Source: Vulcanisaeta thermophila
GTDB lineage: Archaea; Thermoproteota; Thermoprotei; Thermoproteales; Thermocladiaceae
Length of the DNA stretch: 64,000 nucleotides
Direction of reading: 5' to 3'
NCBI RefSeq assembly: GCF_001748385.1
Contig: NZ_BCLI01000006.1
Span: forward strand, 1 to 64,000
In this document: positions 1-7,320 of the stretch, one piece after another
Numbering within the stretch: the stretch's first letter is position 1
Layout of the letters: each line of letters begins with the position of its first letter
The notes under the pieces: generated by a model
The model's input: the letters and a program-made list of their open reading frames with translations, nothing else
Database searches by the model: none
Told to the model about the DNA's origin: nothing
Made by a program: the position numbers and the translations under genes

Positions 1-163
1 CCTTCCAATGCCTCTCAGTCATCTGCTGAACACCCTCAAGATTCCTAGCCATCCACTCAGCAACCCTCTCATCCCAAACCTCAGGATTCTGCAAAAAACA
101 ATCCTCATCCAAAACAACCCTCTTACCATCAACCTCATACTCACCTGGACACGTGACGGACAT
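1..163 (-). CDS. dsrC: DsrC/TusE-family sulfur carrier, N-terminal part (runs off the window)
   Basis: Read on the minus strand from ATG at 163, the frame stays open to the window edge and gives 54 residues. The segments EYEVDGKRVVLDEDCF, NPEVWDERVAEW and MTERHW match the start of the DsrC/TusE family, small proteins that carry sulfur as persulfide or trisulfide on a C-terminal cysteine arm. That arm lies outside the window, so whether this is a true DsrC with two cysteines cannot be seen. A TATA-like box lies about 27 nt before the ATG, suggesting a leaderless transcript. It is divergent from tusA and 1.5 kb from dsrAB, which fits a role as partner of sulfite reductase. Family assignment is by motif only. 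Confidence 0.8.
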   Translation of the reverse strand, partial: MSVTCPGEYEVDGKRVVLDEDCFLQNPEVWDERVAEWMARNLEGVQQMTERHWK

Positions 164-184
164 ACATCCGCATGCATCTCTAGA

Positions 185-196
185 GTTAAAAATACC
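185..196 (-). promoter_or_regulatory. TATA-like box of dsrC
   Basis: On the minus strand the sequence GGTATTTTTAAC is centred about 27 nt before the dsrC ATG at 163. This is the normal archaeal distance to a start site at or next to the start codon. Confidence 0.5.
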
Positions 197-277
197 TTAT
201 TATGCATAGTATTAATAATAATCTATGATTCTTCCGTGGACGGTATGTGTTACATGCATTTTTTGCACTAGAAAATA

Positions 278-289
278 ATACTTTTTAAC
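278..289 (+). promoter_or_regulatory. TATA-like box of tusA
   Basis: ATACTTTTTAAC is centred about 27 nt before the tusA ATG at 311. It supports that start over the TTG codons at 305 and 308, and a leaderless mRNA. Together with the dsrC box it makes the 147-nt gap a divergent promoter region. Confidence 0.5.
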
Positions 290-310
290 TAAACTGAAGA
301 GATATTGTTG

Positions 311-550
311 ATGGCGGAGGAAATAATATTAGATGTTAGGGGTAAGATGTGCCCGATACCCGTTATGGAGGTTAGTAAAGTCTCTAGGCAGGTGAAGCCT
401 GGCCAGGTGATTAAGGTATTAGCCACAGACCCAGCGGCCAAGCCCGACCTTCAGTCATGGGCCAAGAGAACTGGTAATGAAATTCTTGAAATTAAAGATG
501 AGGCTGGTTACACGGTTATTAGGATAAGGATTAATAATCCAGTTAAATAA
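311..550 (+). CDS. tusA: TusA-like sulfurtransferase (SirA/YedF family)
   Basis: A 79-residue protein with the family core: beta strand ILDVRGKMCPIPVMEV, whose Cys14 in the CPxP motif is the persulfide carrier, then the helix-strand segment KPGQVIKVLATDPAA and a C-terminal strand. TusA proteins pass sulfur between partners. In organisms with Dsr enzymes they are usually encoded beside dsr genes and feed sulfur to or from DsrE and DsrC. Here tusA is divergent from dsrC and convergent with dsrB, ending 31 nt before the dsrB stop. ATG at 311 is chosen because the TATA-like box is 27 nt upstream. Length is normal for the family. Confidence 0.9.
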   Translation: MAEEIILDVRGKMCPIPVMEVSKVSRQVKPGQVIKVLATDPAAKPDLQSWAKRTGNEILEIKDEAGYTVIRIRINNPVK

Positions 551-581
551 TTTTGATTAACGGTAGTTAAGTTAAAATTAA

Positions 582-1709
582 TTATACTAAGTTAAATTGC
601 CTTATGCCAAAGTTCCATTGTTGCGGTGAGGGTCTGTTATGCCTTGTTACTGGTACTCCCAGCATTTTAATGAAGTTTTCAAGGCCTATCCTGTCTATGA
701 AGTCCCCTAGCCTTTCACCTGGTTTGGCGTTTTGTCTCCATACCTCTATTATCTCCTTAACCGCGGCCACTATTTCCTTGTACTCTGGTGGGTTTACTGG
801 TAGCCATGGGATAACCTTATAACCCAGCCTAGGCCCTGACCCGGTATTGCTTGTTTTTCCTCCTACGAATATTGCCACCCCAATCTTATTGGGATCCCAG
901 TCTAGGTAGTCGCAAACGTTCTTACACCTACCACAGGCAATGCACTTCTTTTCATCAATTTCAATACCCACCGTGCCATCGGGCTTGCCAAAAACCTTAA
1001 TGGCACCCACGGGGCACACCTTCGCAATCCTGGGTAAACCAGCCTTCAGCGCCTCAGCCTTAGCTGGTATGCAGAATTTAATCCTCTCTGGGTCTGGTCT
1101 TGGTGCCTGCCCGTAGTGACCCACTATGTGTATGTCAGTGGCTAAGCCGCCGGCGCACTGGTTGGGGCATCCGGAAACCCCAATTCTCAGTTTTGCGGGT
1201 AGTTTCTCTTCTCCTGTGAAGTATGGTTTTAGGTGGTTGTAGAGTACTTGTGTTATTGATGGTGCGTCGACTACTGCTGTGGTGCATGTTAAGTACGCTG
1301 TACATGAAACTATACTCCACAGTGATGCTCCCCACCCACCCACTGGAAAGCCCAACTTCTCAACCTCCTCCTTAATCTTCAAAGCCTTATCAAGACTATC
1401 AGTAACAAACTCAAGATTCATGCTCCTAGTGGGTCTAACGACCCTTAGGCCGTAATTATCGGCAATTTCTATAATCTTCCTAAGGGTCTCTGTGCTTAAC
1501 CTACCATTTGGTGGTAATCCCACCTTAACCGTGAATATCCTATCGCCAGTCTCCGAAATATGCTCAATAATACCACTACCATGAAACCTCCTATCAACCC
1601 ACCTACCATAGTTCCTCTTTATGGTGTCGGGCAGTTGGGCTGCGAAGTTCGGGAGTACCTTATTCATCCTCTCCGCTGGGTTTGGGGTTATTGTTATGCT
1701 CATGCCCAT
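582..1709 (-). CDS. dsrB: Dissimilatory sulfite reductase beta subunit
   Basis: A 375-residue subunit of the siroheme enzyme that reduces sulfite to sulfide (or a DsrC-bound trisulfide) at the inner membrane face. Numbered from the GTG at 1712, the siroheme/[4Fe-4S] cysteines are visible as C-x5-C (137, 143) and C-x3-C (182, 186 in SGCPNQC). A ferredoxin domain follows with Cys233 and the cluster C-x2-C-x2-C-x3-C at 257-267 (CIACGRCKNVC), so a complete extra [4Fe-4S] site is present. The ATG at 1709 overlaps the dsrA stop (TGATG), the usual sign of translational coupling. Order dsrA-dsrB is the standard one. No dsrMKJOP genes are visible in the window. Confidence 0.93.
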   Translation of the reverse strand: MGMSITITPNPAERMNKVLPNFAAQLPDTIKRNYGRWVDRRFHGSGIIEHISETGDRIFTVKVGLPPNGRLSTETLRKIIEIADNYGLRVVRPTRSMNLEFVTDSLDKALKIKEEVEKLGFPVGGWGASLWSIVSCTAYLTCTTAVVDAPSITQVLYNHLKPYFTGEEKLPAKLRIGVSGCPNQCAGGLATDIHIVGHYGQAPRPDPERIKFCIPAKAEALKAGLPRIAKVCPVGAIKVFGKPDGTVGIEIDEKKCIACGRCKNVCDYLDWDPNKIGVAIFVGGKTSNTGSGPRLGYKVIPWLPVNPPEYKEIVAAVKEIIEVWRQNAKPGERLGDFIDRIGLENFIKMLGVPVTRHNRPSPQQWNFGIRQFNLV

Positions 1710-2992
1710 CACCCACCCCCAAAGTGCTTTCTTACCAGGGAATCAGCCCACTTACTATATGCCTCCCTCTCCTCGTCAGTTAATACGGCACCTATGGAAA
1801 TCCTCAGGTGTGTGGATGGGCTGCCCTTAAGCTCCCCCTCACTAAATGTCTTCTCGGCAATCTCACTTATTATCTTGAACCCCCTCCTATATATTAAGTC
1901 GCCAATCCTATGCTTATCAAACTCCTGGTGCTCCATGTACATATCAATAACCTTTGCCACGAAGGGCATGGCCTCCTCAACGCTATCCAGCAACGCCACC
2001 GCCTTAGCCAACTTGGGTCCGAAGTGTCCCTGCACATGGGCTCCCACGAGTAGTGCTATTTTCCTGTTCCTGCCCGGCTTTATTGCTGGGAATGCCCTCC
2101 TAATGCAATTCATGGACTTCTTACATTTACTACCATCAATCCTCAACTCCTTCCTCTCCTCATCCCAGGTAATGGCTTTACCTGGGCACTGCTCAGCGAG
2201 TTGTTTAGGATCAACCCTACCCTCCTCAACCATTTTTCTTAGTAAGTCCTGGTCCACCTCAGGAGCACCAAGCCAAGTACCAATGAAAGCAAAGTCAGAC
2301 CTAGAATTACCCATGGCACAATCCATGGGGCAACCACTGAACCTAAACTTGATTTTGTACGGGAATAACTGATTGTTCAAGTGTTGGTAAACCGCTGGGT
2401 GCCTCCTCACGTACTCCATGGCACTGAGTGTATCGTAGAGTGCGAACTCACATAATGCCGGCCCCGGACATGCATAAAGCTCCCTAACGGTATCCCCAGA
2501 ACCACCTGCATCTGTACCCACGTAGTACCTGAGCATATCAATGACCTCATCGGCCTTGTCCGGTAGTACATTTATGACTAAGGCGCCCGTGTTGGCTCCA
2601 ATTTCCAATAGACCGATGCCATACTTATCAGCAACCTCGGCAATCTTCCTAAGGTAGTCGGTGCTGTAGAACCTACCTGCTGGTGAGAAGGTTCTTATGT
2701 GTATTTCGGTCATTTTTCCATCCCTGCTTCTTCTTGCTAGTATTCCGCTGAATACGTACCTTACTCTGAAGGATCCGCTGAGCCATGGTGTGTACTTCCT
2801 AGCTAAACCCTCGGCGTATGTCTCAATGGGGTACTTGGTCTTCCTAAGCTCCCTAACATAACTAGGCCAAGGACCACCCTCAAGAAAACCAAGCATCCCC
2901 AAACCACGCTCCAAATCACTCTTCTGGGCGGCCTCGGTGGTGGCTTCTACCGTTGCCACTGTGGTTGTGGGGTCCTTACTTTGTTGTGTCAT
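1709..2992 (-). CDS. dsrA: Dissimilatory sulfite reductase alpha subunit
   Basis: A 427-residue partner of DsrB. Numbered from the GTG at 2998, it has the siroheme-cluster cysteines C-x5-C (177, 183 in CPGPALC) and C-x3-C (223, 227 in SGCPMDC) followed by the DsrA-type stretch RSDFAFIGTW. The inserted ferredoxin domain is unusual: Cys271 and the pair Cys292/Cys298 are present, but the middle position of the expected C-x2-C-x2-C is Ser295 (CKKSMNC), so the second [4Fe-4S] cluster may be altered or missing. ATG at 2992 is preferred over GTG 2998 or TTG 2995 because it lies about 28 nt from a TTATAA box. The N-terminal 25 residues are Thr/Ala-rich and not conserved in the family. Confidence 0.92.
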   Translation of the reverse strand: MTQQSKDPTTTVATVEATTEAAQKSDLERGLGMLGFLEGGPWPSYVRELRKTKYPIETYAEGLARKYTPWLSGSFRVRYVFSGILARRSRDGKMTEIHIRTFSPAGRFYSTDYLRKIAEVADKYGIGLLEIGANTGALVINVLPDKADEVIDMLRYYVGTDAGGSGDTVRELYACPGPALCEFALYDTLSAMEYVRRHPAVYQHLNNQLFPYKIKFRFSGCPMDCAMGNSRSDFAFIGTWLGAPEVDQDLLRKMVEEGRVDPKQLAEQCPGKAITWDEERKELRIDGSKCKKSMNCIRRAFPAIKPGRNRKIALLVGAHVQGHFGPKLAKAVALLDSVEEAMPFVAKVIDMYMEHQEFDKHRIGDLIYRRGFKIISEIAEKTFSEGELKGSPSTHLRISIGAVLTDEEREAYSKWADSLVRKHFGGG

Positions 2993-3016
2993 CAACACAT
3001 CCTTGGCGTATTGTTG

Positions 3017-3022
3017 TTATAA
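3017..3022 (-). promoter_or_regulatory. TATA box of the dsrAB operon
   Basis: TTATAA on the minus strand (within CTTATAAC) lies 25-30 nt before the dsrA ATG at 2992. It is the only good TATA match in the 230-nt dsrA-fur gap on that strand. Confidence 0.5.
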
Positions 3023-3046
3023 GGTCTATTTCGCATTTGATTGATT

Positions 3047-3086
3047 AACTATGCTTATATTGAGTCATGTATAGTACTGCATAGTT
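3047..3086. repeat. 8-bp perfect inverted repeat in the dsrA-fur gap
   Basis: AACTATGC at 3047-3054 is repeated in reverse complement as GCATAGTT at 3079-3086 with a 24-nt AT-rich spacer. It lies between the dsrA promoter and the Fur-type gene. It could be an operator or simply part of the core region of the divergent promoters. Confidence 0.3.
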
Positions 3087-3229
3087 TCGTGGGTATTCCA
3101 CATGGGATTGCGAATAGGTGTATTGGGGGTTTCACGATTGCAGGTTTCGATTTATTTAATGACGCGCTATTTAAATCTGGTTTGGGTTAAGAAAAGGATT
3201 TATTATCTTAAAGTTGTTGTTACCTGGAA

Positions 3230-3634
3230 ATGGAGAAGGACATCGTGGAGCTCCTCAGGAGTGTTGGTCTAAAGGCGACGCCGCAGAGAATAGCCATAAT
3301 TAAATTACTAATTAATGGTGGCCACTTTAGCATTGATCAGGTGTTTAATGAGGTTAGGGTTGTTGAGCCCACGATTAGTATATCCACGGTCTACAACACA
3401 CTTAATGCACTCGTTAAAGCGGGCATTCTCAGGTCCTTTGAGGCAAATGGTAAGACTTGGTATGAAATGAGGAGGGATCCGCACGTTAATGTTATATGTG
3501 AGGACACTGGGCAGATAATAGATGTTGACGTAAACCTGGCCTGGGTTGAGGAGGAGTTGAGGAGGAGTGGCATTGATGTTAAGGATCTAAACGTCATCGT
3601 TAGGGGCAATTGCTCGAACGCTAGTCATAGTTAA
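3230..3634 (+). CDS. Fur/PerR-family metal- or peroxide-responsive regulator
   Basis: 134 residues with the Fur-family winged helix: LKATPQRIAIIKLL, then the recognition region SISTVYNTLNALVKAGIL, then the dimerisation domain starting DPHVNVICEDTGQIIDVD, which carries the His/Cys/Asp pattern of the metal sites. The CxxC pairs of the structural zinc site of many Fur proteins are not seen. The protein is divergent from dsrAB and directly upstream of the rubrerythrin and DUF3501 genes. That suggests a PerR-like role in oxidative-stress control (inference). The true inducer (Fe, Mn, Zn or peroxide) cannot be told from sequence. The ATG at 3230 follows a weak TATA-like stretch near 3200. Confidence 0.85.
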   Translation: MEKDIVELLRSVGLKATPQRIAIIKLLINGGHFSIDQVFNEVRVVEPTISISTVYNTLNALVKAGILRSFEANGKTWYEMRRDPHVNVICEDTGQIIDVDVNLAWVEEELRRSGIDVKDLNVIVRGNCSNASHS

Positions 3635-3663
3635 TGTGCATAAATTAATTTTAAAGAAGAAAT

Positions 3664-3671
3664 GCTTATAA
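3664..3671 (+). promoter_or_regulatory. TATA box of the rubrerythrin gene
   Basis: CTTATAAG is centred about 27 nt before ATG 3695. It lies only 12-15 nt before the upstream in-frame starts at 3680 and 3683, so it points to ATG 3695 as the leaderless start. Confidence 0.5.
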
Positions 3672-3694
3672 GTTAGTGGGTGATGGACCCGTGT

Positions 3695-4177
3695 ATGAGC
3701 ACAACAGGTGTTAAGAGGGTTCCCAAGGGAACCAAGACCTATGAGAACCTGAAAATAGCCTTCCAGGGGGAGTCCATGGCAAATAGGAGGTACCTATACT
3801 ACGCCAGGATGGCGAGGCAGTTGGGGCTTAATGACATAGCCGAGATATTCGAGAAAACAGCCAACGCGGAGACTGGGCATGCCTTCGGGCACCTAATGTT
3901 CCTCGGTGTGGACCCAGTGGCTGAGATTGAGATAAACACGATAGAGGATGCATTAAGGGCCTCAATATACGGTGAGACCTACGAGTGGACACAGATGTAC
4001 CCTGGATTTGCCAAGGTGGCTAGGGAGGAGGGGTTCCTGGAGGTTGCTGAGTGGCTTGAGGCTGTGGCCAAGGTGGAAAGGTTCCATGCGAATAGGTTTA
4101 ACGAGGCGTTGGAGAAGTACTATAAGTCCAGGGGTATAAAGACCGAGGTTGAGGACGAAACCCTAGGTAAGCTCTAA
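3695..4177 (+). CDS. Rubrerythrin-type diiron protein without rubredoxin domain
   Basis: A 160-residue four-helix ferritin-like protein. The diiron ligands are visible as E26 (in FQGESMANRRY), E59 with H62 (ANAETGH), E94/E97 (GETYEW) and E128 with H131 (VERFH). Rubrerythrins reduce hydrogen peroxide in anaerobes. This one ends after the ferritin-like domain and lacks the C-terminal rubredoxin domain, like the short sulerythrin/erythrin group, so a separate electron donor must be used. The DUF3501 gene starts 11 nt after it (same transcript likely), and a Fur-family regulator lies just upstream. Start chosen by TATA distance; GTG 3680 and ATG 3683 are in-frame alternatives. Confidence 0.92.
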   Translation: MSTTGVKRVPKGTKTYENLKIAFQGESMANRRYLYYARMARQLGLNDIAEIFEKTANAETGHAFGHLMFLGVDPVAEIEINTIEDALRASIYGETYEWTQMYPGFAKVAREEGFLEVAEWLEAVAKVERFHANRFNEALEKYYKSRGIKTEVEDETLGKL

Positions 4178-4187
4178 GGCGTTTATC

Positions 4188-4802
4188 ATGAGCACAAACG
4201 AATTAATTAAAATCATTAATAGGTTGTACAAACCCAGTGAGTATGCTGGGATTAGGGAGAGGGCGTACTCATTAATAGCCAATTACAAGGCTTCGAGGTA
4301 CGTCAAGGTGGATGACAGGGTCACGGTGCTGTTTGAGGATGCGGCCACGGTTTGGTTCCAAATAGAGGAGACCGTGTTCCTAGAGGGGACCGATGATGTT
4401 AATGTACTTCAGGAGGCTGTTAAGACCTACAGCCCCATGATACCCAGTAGGGATGAGTTAAGCATCACGCTCTTCATATACCTGTACAACTACGAAGAGC
4501 TAAGAAACCTATTGCCCAAGTATAATGGTGTGCAGGACACCGTAACAGTGAGCATAGGTAATGTGTCGTTAAAGGCTAGGCCCATATACCCAGGGGATTA
4601 CGGACCAGGAGCACAACCAAGGAGCATCCACTACCTAAAGGTTAGTCACGCTGGATTGAGGGATTTACTGAGGACCGTGAACTCCATAACACTGAGTGTG
4701 GGGCACCCCATGGTTAATAAGTCGGTGGAGATAAAGGGGGACGTGCTGGAATCCCTTAGGTCCTCAATAACCAGGGAGGACGTTGATTGGGTAATCAGGT
4801 AG
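4188..4802 (+). CDS. DUF3501 family protein
   Basis: 204 residues. The region DDRVTVLFEDAATVWFQIEE, the following YSPMIPSRDELSITLFIYL segment and the late HYLKVSHAGLRDLL stretch match the DUF3501 family. Its members are usually encoded next to rubrerythrin and, in bacteria, an Fe-S oxidoreductase. Function is unknown; the recurrent neighbourhood suggests peroxide or redox stress. Here it follows rubrerythrin by 10 nt, and a Fur-type gene precedes both. No Fe-S oxidoreductase gene accompanies them in this window. Its 3' end overlaps the convergent gene by 8 nt. The family call rests on remembered family pattern, not a search. Confidence 0.75.
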   Translation: MSTNELIKIINRLYKPSEYAGIRERAYSLIANYKASRYVKVDDRVTVLFEDAATVWFQIEETVFLEGTDDVNVLQEAVKTYSPMIPSRDELSITLFIYLYNYEELRNLLPKYNGVQDTVTVSIGNVSLKARPIYPGDYGPGAQPRSIHYLKVSHAGLRDLLRTVNSITLSVGHPMVNKSVEIKGDVLESLRSSITREDVDWVIR

Positions 4803-5343
4803 TGCCCCCTCCACCACCTCCCCGCTCCCTCTGCTTTTTCAAATTCTCATGAATCTTATACGCCCTTATGGTCCATGAGTACAGGAATATCTTATAGGCT
4901 ATCTCAGAGCCATCCTCCCACCACCAACGCTTGGCCACCTCAGCAACGCGCTCCAACTCCTCGATGGTTATGTCATCAAGGTTCTTTGAGAACACGGACT
5001 TAATGAAGTCAAGCTCCTCCCTACTAATGGGGTTAGCCCTAACGAGGGATACCATGCGCTGGATCTCGCGGGTTAGGAAATCAATCTCGTCACGTGTCAG
5101 GGCCCCCTTAACCCCCAGGAACTCCATCATCATTGAGTTCACGGAGACAATGGAGGCCTTAATCGCATCAATGGCTCTATGTAGATCCTCACGCACATCA
5201 TTAATCTCCCTACGTAATTCATTTATTTCATTCTCAATGGTGGTGAATCTCCTGCCCAGCCAATACATGGAGCCCGCTAGCATGCCTATTATGGTTATTG
5301 AGAATCCAACCACGTAGTATATGGTTGCATCAGCACTCATCAA
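4795..5343 (-). CDS. Membrane-anchored coiled-coil protein, function unknown
   Basis: 182 residues. One hydrophobic segment at about 8-28 (IYYVVGFSITIIGMLAGSMY) is followed by a heptad-like charged region (roughly 33-70, ENEINELRREINDVREDLHRAIDAI) that should form a coiled coil. A helical C-terminal half ends in a glycine run just before the stop. The layout suggests an inner-membrane-anchored, cytoplasmic rod. No catalytic motif is seen. It converges on the DUF3501 gene with an 8-nt overlap. ATG 5343 is used; GatE begins on the same strand and ends 36 nt away, so it may share that transcript. Confidence 0.7.
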   Translation of the reverse strand: MMSADATIYYVVGFSITIIGMLAGSMYWLGRRFTTIENEINELRREINDVREDLHRAIDAIKASIVSVNSMMMEFLGVKGALTRDEIDFLTREIQRMVSLVRANPISREELDFIKSVFSKNLDDITIEELERVAEVAKRWWWEDGSEIAYKIFLYSWTIRAYKIHENLKKQRERGGGGGGTT

Positions 5344-5378
5344 TGCCTAATGCTAACCCGTGAACTTGATTATAAACC

Positions 5379-7256
5379 TTATGCGCCCAGGGATGATAGG
5401 TACTCCTGAATGGCCTTTTCCACATCGGATGGGTCAGCCCTGCCCCTTAGCTCCCTCATTAGGATCCCCATTAATTTACCCTTATCCCTAATGCCCAACT
5501 TACTCGCTCTCTCCATCACAAACCCCCTAACCTCCTCGTAACTGAGCCTCCTAAGCCCCAACTTACTTATTACCTCGTTTATGGGCTTGTTGGGCTCCTT
5601 GCACCAGGCCGCTATTATATCTGGTATTGCCTCCTTGGTTATGGACCCATTGGCCAACTCATTGAATATGGCGGCTAGGTGGTCCTCGGTTATTACCGAT
5701 AGGTCCAAGCCCTCCCTCTGCAGTGCCCTCATGGTATTAACTACCGTGTTAGCAATGACCGTGGCCGGGACCCTACCCTGGAACTGGGTGATTAGGTAAT
5801 CCACTAAGTCGTAGTAAGGTGACCTAATGACCTGCATCGCCAACTCCCTACTCATTCCATAGCCCATGTACCTGGAAATCCTGGACTCAATGGGCTCGGG
5901 AATCAATGCCCTGGCCCTCTCGAGCATTTCCTGGGTTATGACTATGGGCCTTAGGTCAGTCTCCGGGTACATCCTAGCAGCCCCTGGCCTGGGCCTCATG
6001 AACCTGGTGGTGCCGTCGGGATTCGCGGCCCTGGTCTCCTCGGGAACACCGTGAAGTGCCTCCCTGATCCTATCCACGATTACGTCCACGGCATCCACCA
6101 GGTCCCTATCATTCGTCCCGGCCAGTAGTATGAAGGAGTCCGTGCCGAGCCTTGAGGATACCCTGGAAACCTCCTCCGCGGTTATTCCATACCCAGGCAA
6201 CTCATCACTGTGTATTAAGCCAGATAGGCTTGTCCAAACCCTAACCCTATCCGCTAACTCGGTGCCGAACCTCCTGTTTGGTTGGACCTCCCTACCCAGT
6301 ATTCCCCTGAGTCCAGGGGTTTTCACAGCCACGACCTTACCCCCAGAATCCAACACGCGCCTTAGTACGTTGGACTTCGTACTACTGAATATGTCCGTGA
6401 CATCCACGTAATCCTTAACGAACCAATCCTCCCTAACGCCTCTGTTTATCAACTCATCCCTAATGGCTAATAGGTTCAATTGCCTCTGAACCTCGTACTC
6501 AATGACCTTGGGTATCAGGCTTAGGTCCGGGACGCCCTTTATCTCCGTCTTGGCACCCCTGGCTATGGAGACGTTGACGTCCTGCCTAACGGTGCCCAAG
6601 CCCCTCTTAGCCTTACCCGTCATCTTAATACTATGGCCAATGTAGTAGGCCACCTCCATGACCTCCTGGGGACTGTAGGTGAGTATGCCCGTGGAAACCT
6701 CGATCAGGGGTATACCAAGCCTATCAAGCCTATAAACAACCACATCACCCCTCTCCTCAATCTTCCTAGCCGCATCCTCCTCCAAAGCAATGGTCTGTAT
6801 CGGAACCTTATAATCAAAGAACCTAGCCAACCCATCATGAGCAATGAGCATGGTCCTCTGGAACCCGGACGTGTTAGAGCCATCTATCACCGTCTTCCTC
6901 ATCACGTAAACCTCATCGAAGATTTTGGCGTTGAACATCATGGCCACGGCCAGGGCAACCTCCAACGACTCGGGGTCGGGCTCGTGGGGTGGTTCCTCAT
7001 CAAGCTCCACAAGGCATGTGGTGTCGTTGTAGCCCTCGTAAATGAATGTCCTATGCTTCCTAAACTCCCAAACAGCCGCTGGATCCACCTCACCAAGCTC
7101 ACTCATGCTTGGCCTTAACCTCCTAATAACCCTGAAGTGGGGCTCATCATTCCTAACGACTGGTGGGCAGTTACAGAATAGTTTCCTGCCCGTGTTCAAT
7201 TGCACATGAATCTCAAGGCCCACCTTAAGGCCCAGGGCCTTATAATCAATGTTCAT
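5379..7256 (-). CDS. gatE: Glu-tRNA(Gln) amidotransferase subunit E
   Basis: 625 residues, the usual length of GatE. The N-terminal cradle begins LKVGLEIHVQL (GatB/E signature) and contains DGSNTSGFQRT, RLGIPLIEVSTG and TGKAKRGLGTVRQDVNVSI, all family hallmarks. The archaeal AspRS-like insertion lies in the middle and the YqeY-like tail domain at the end (KLGIRDKGKLMGILMREL). GatE kinases Glu-tRNA(Gln) and, with GatD, amidates it to Gln-tRNA(Gln). GatD is not in this window. Together with the archaeal GluRS at 47.2-49.0 kb this shows the indirect Gln-tRNA pathway. The gene is monocistronic or follows nothing on this strand for 64 nt. Confidence 0.96.
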   Translation of the reverse strand: MNIDYKALGLKVGLEIHVQLNTGRKLFCNCPPVVRNDEPHFRVIRRLRPSMSELGEVDPAAVWEFRKHRTFIYEGYNDTTCLVELDEEPPHEPDPESLEVALAVAMMFNAKIFDEVYVMRKTVIDGSNTSGFQRTMLIAHDGLARFFDYKVPIQTIALEEDAARKIEERGDVVVYRLDRLGIPLIEVSTGILTYSPQEVMEVAYYIGHSIKMTGKAKRGLGTVRQDVNVSIARGAKTEIKGVPDLSLIPKVIEYEVQRQLNLLAIRDELINRGVREDWFVKDYVDVTDIFSSTKSNVLRRVLDSGGKVVAVKTPGLRGILGREVQPNRRFGTELADRVRVWTSLSGLIHSDELPGYGITAEEVSRVSSRLGTDSFILLAGTNDRDLVDAVDVIVDRIREALHGVPEETRAANPDGTTRFMRPRPGAARMYPETDLRPIVITQEMLERARALIPEPIESRISRYMGYGMSRELAMQVIRSPYYDLVDYLITQFQGRVPATVIANTVVNTMRALQREGLDLSVITEDHLAAIFNELANGSITKEAIPDIIAAWCKEPNKPINEVISKLGLRRLSYEEVRGFVMERASKLGIRDKGKLMGILMRELRGRADPSDVEKAIQEYLSSLGA

Positions 7257-7320
7257 CTCGAGTAATTATGTGGTGTGGGTATTTATATTTAATTTGTTCC
7301 GTTCCATTCCTAATGACCCC

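Noticed and set aside
1560-2372. 270-codon plus-strand frame
   Set aside because: Antisense to dsrA and dsrB, which carry all family motifs; no family signal in the antisense translation.
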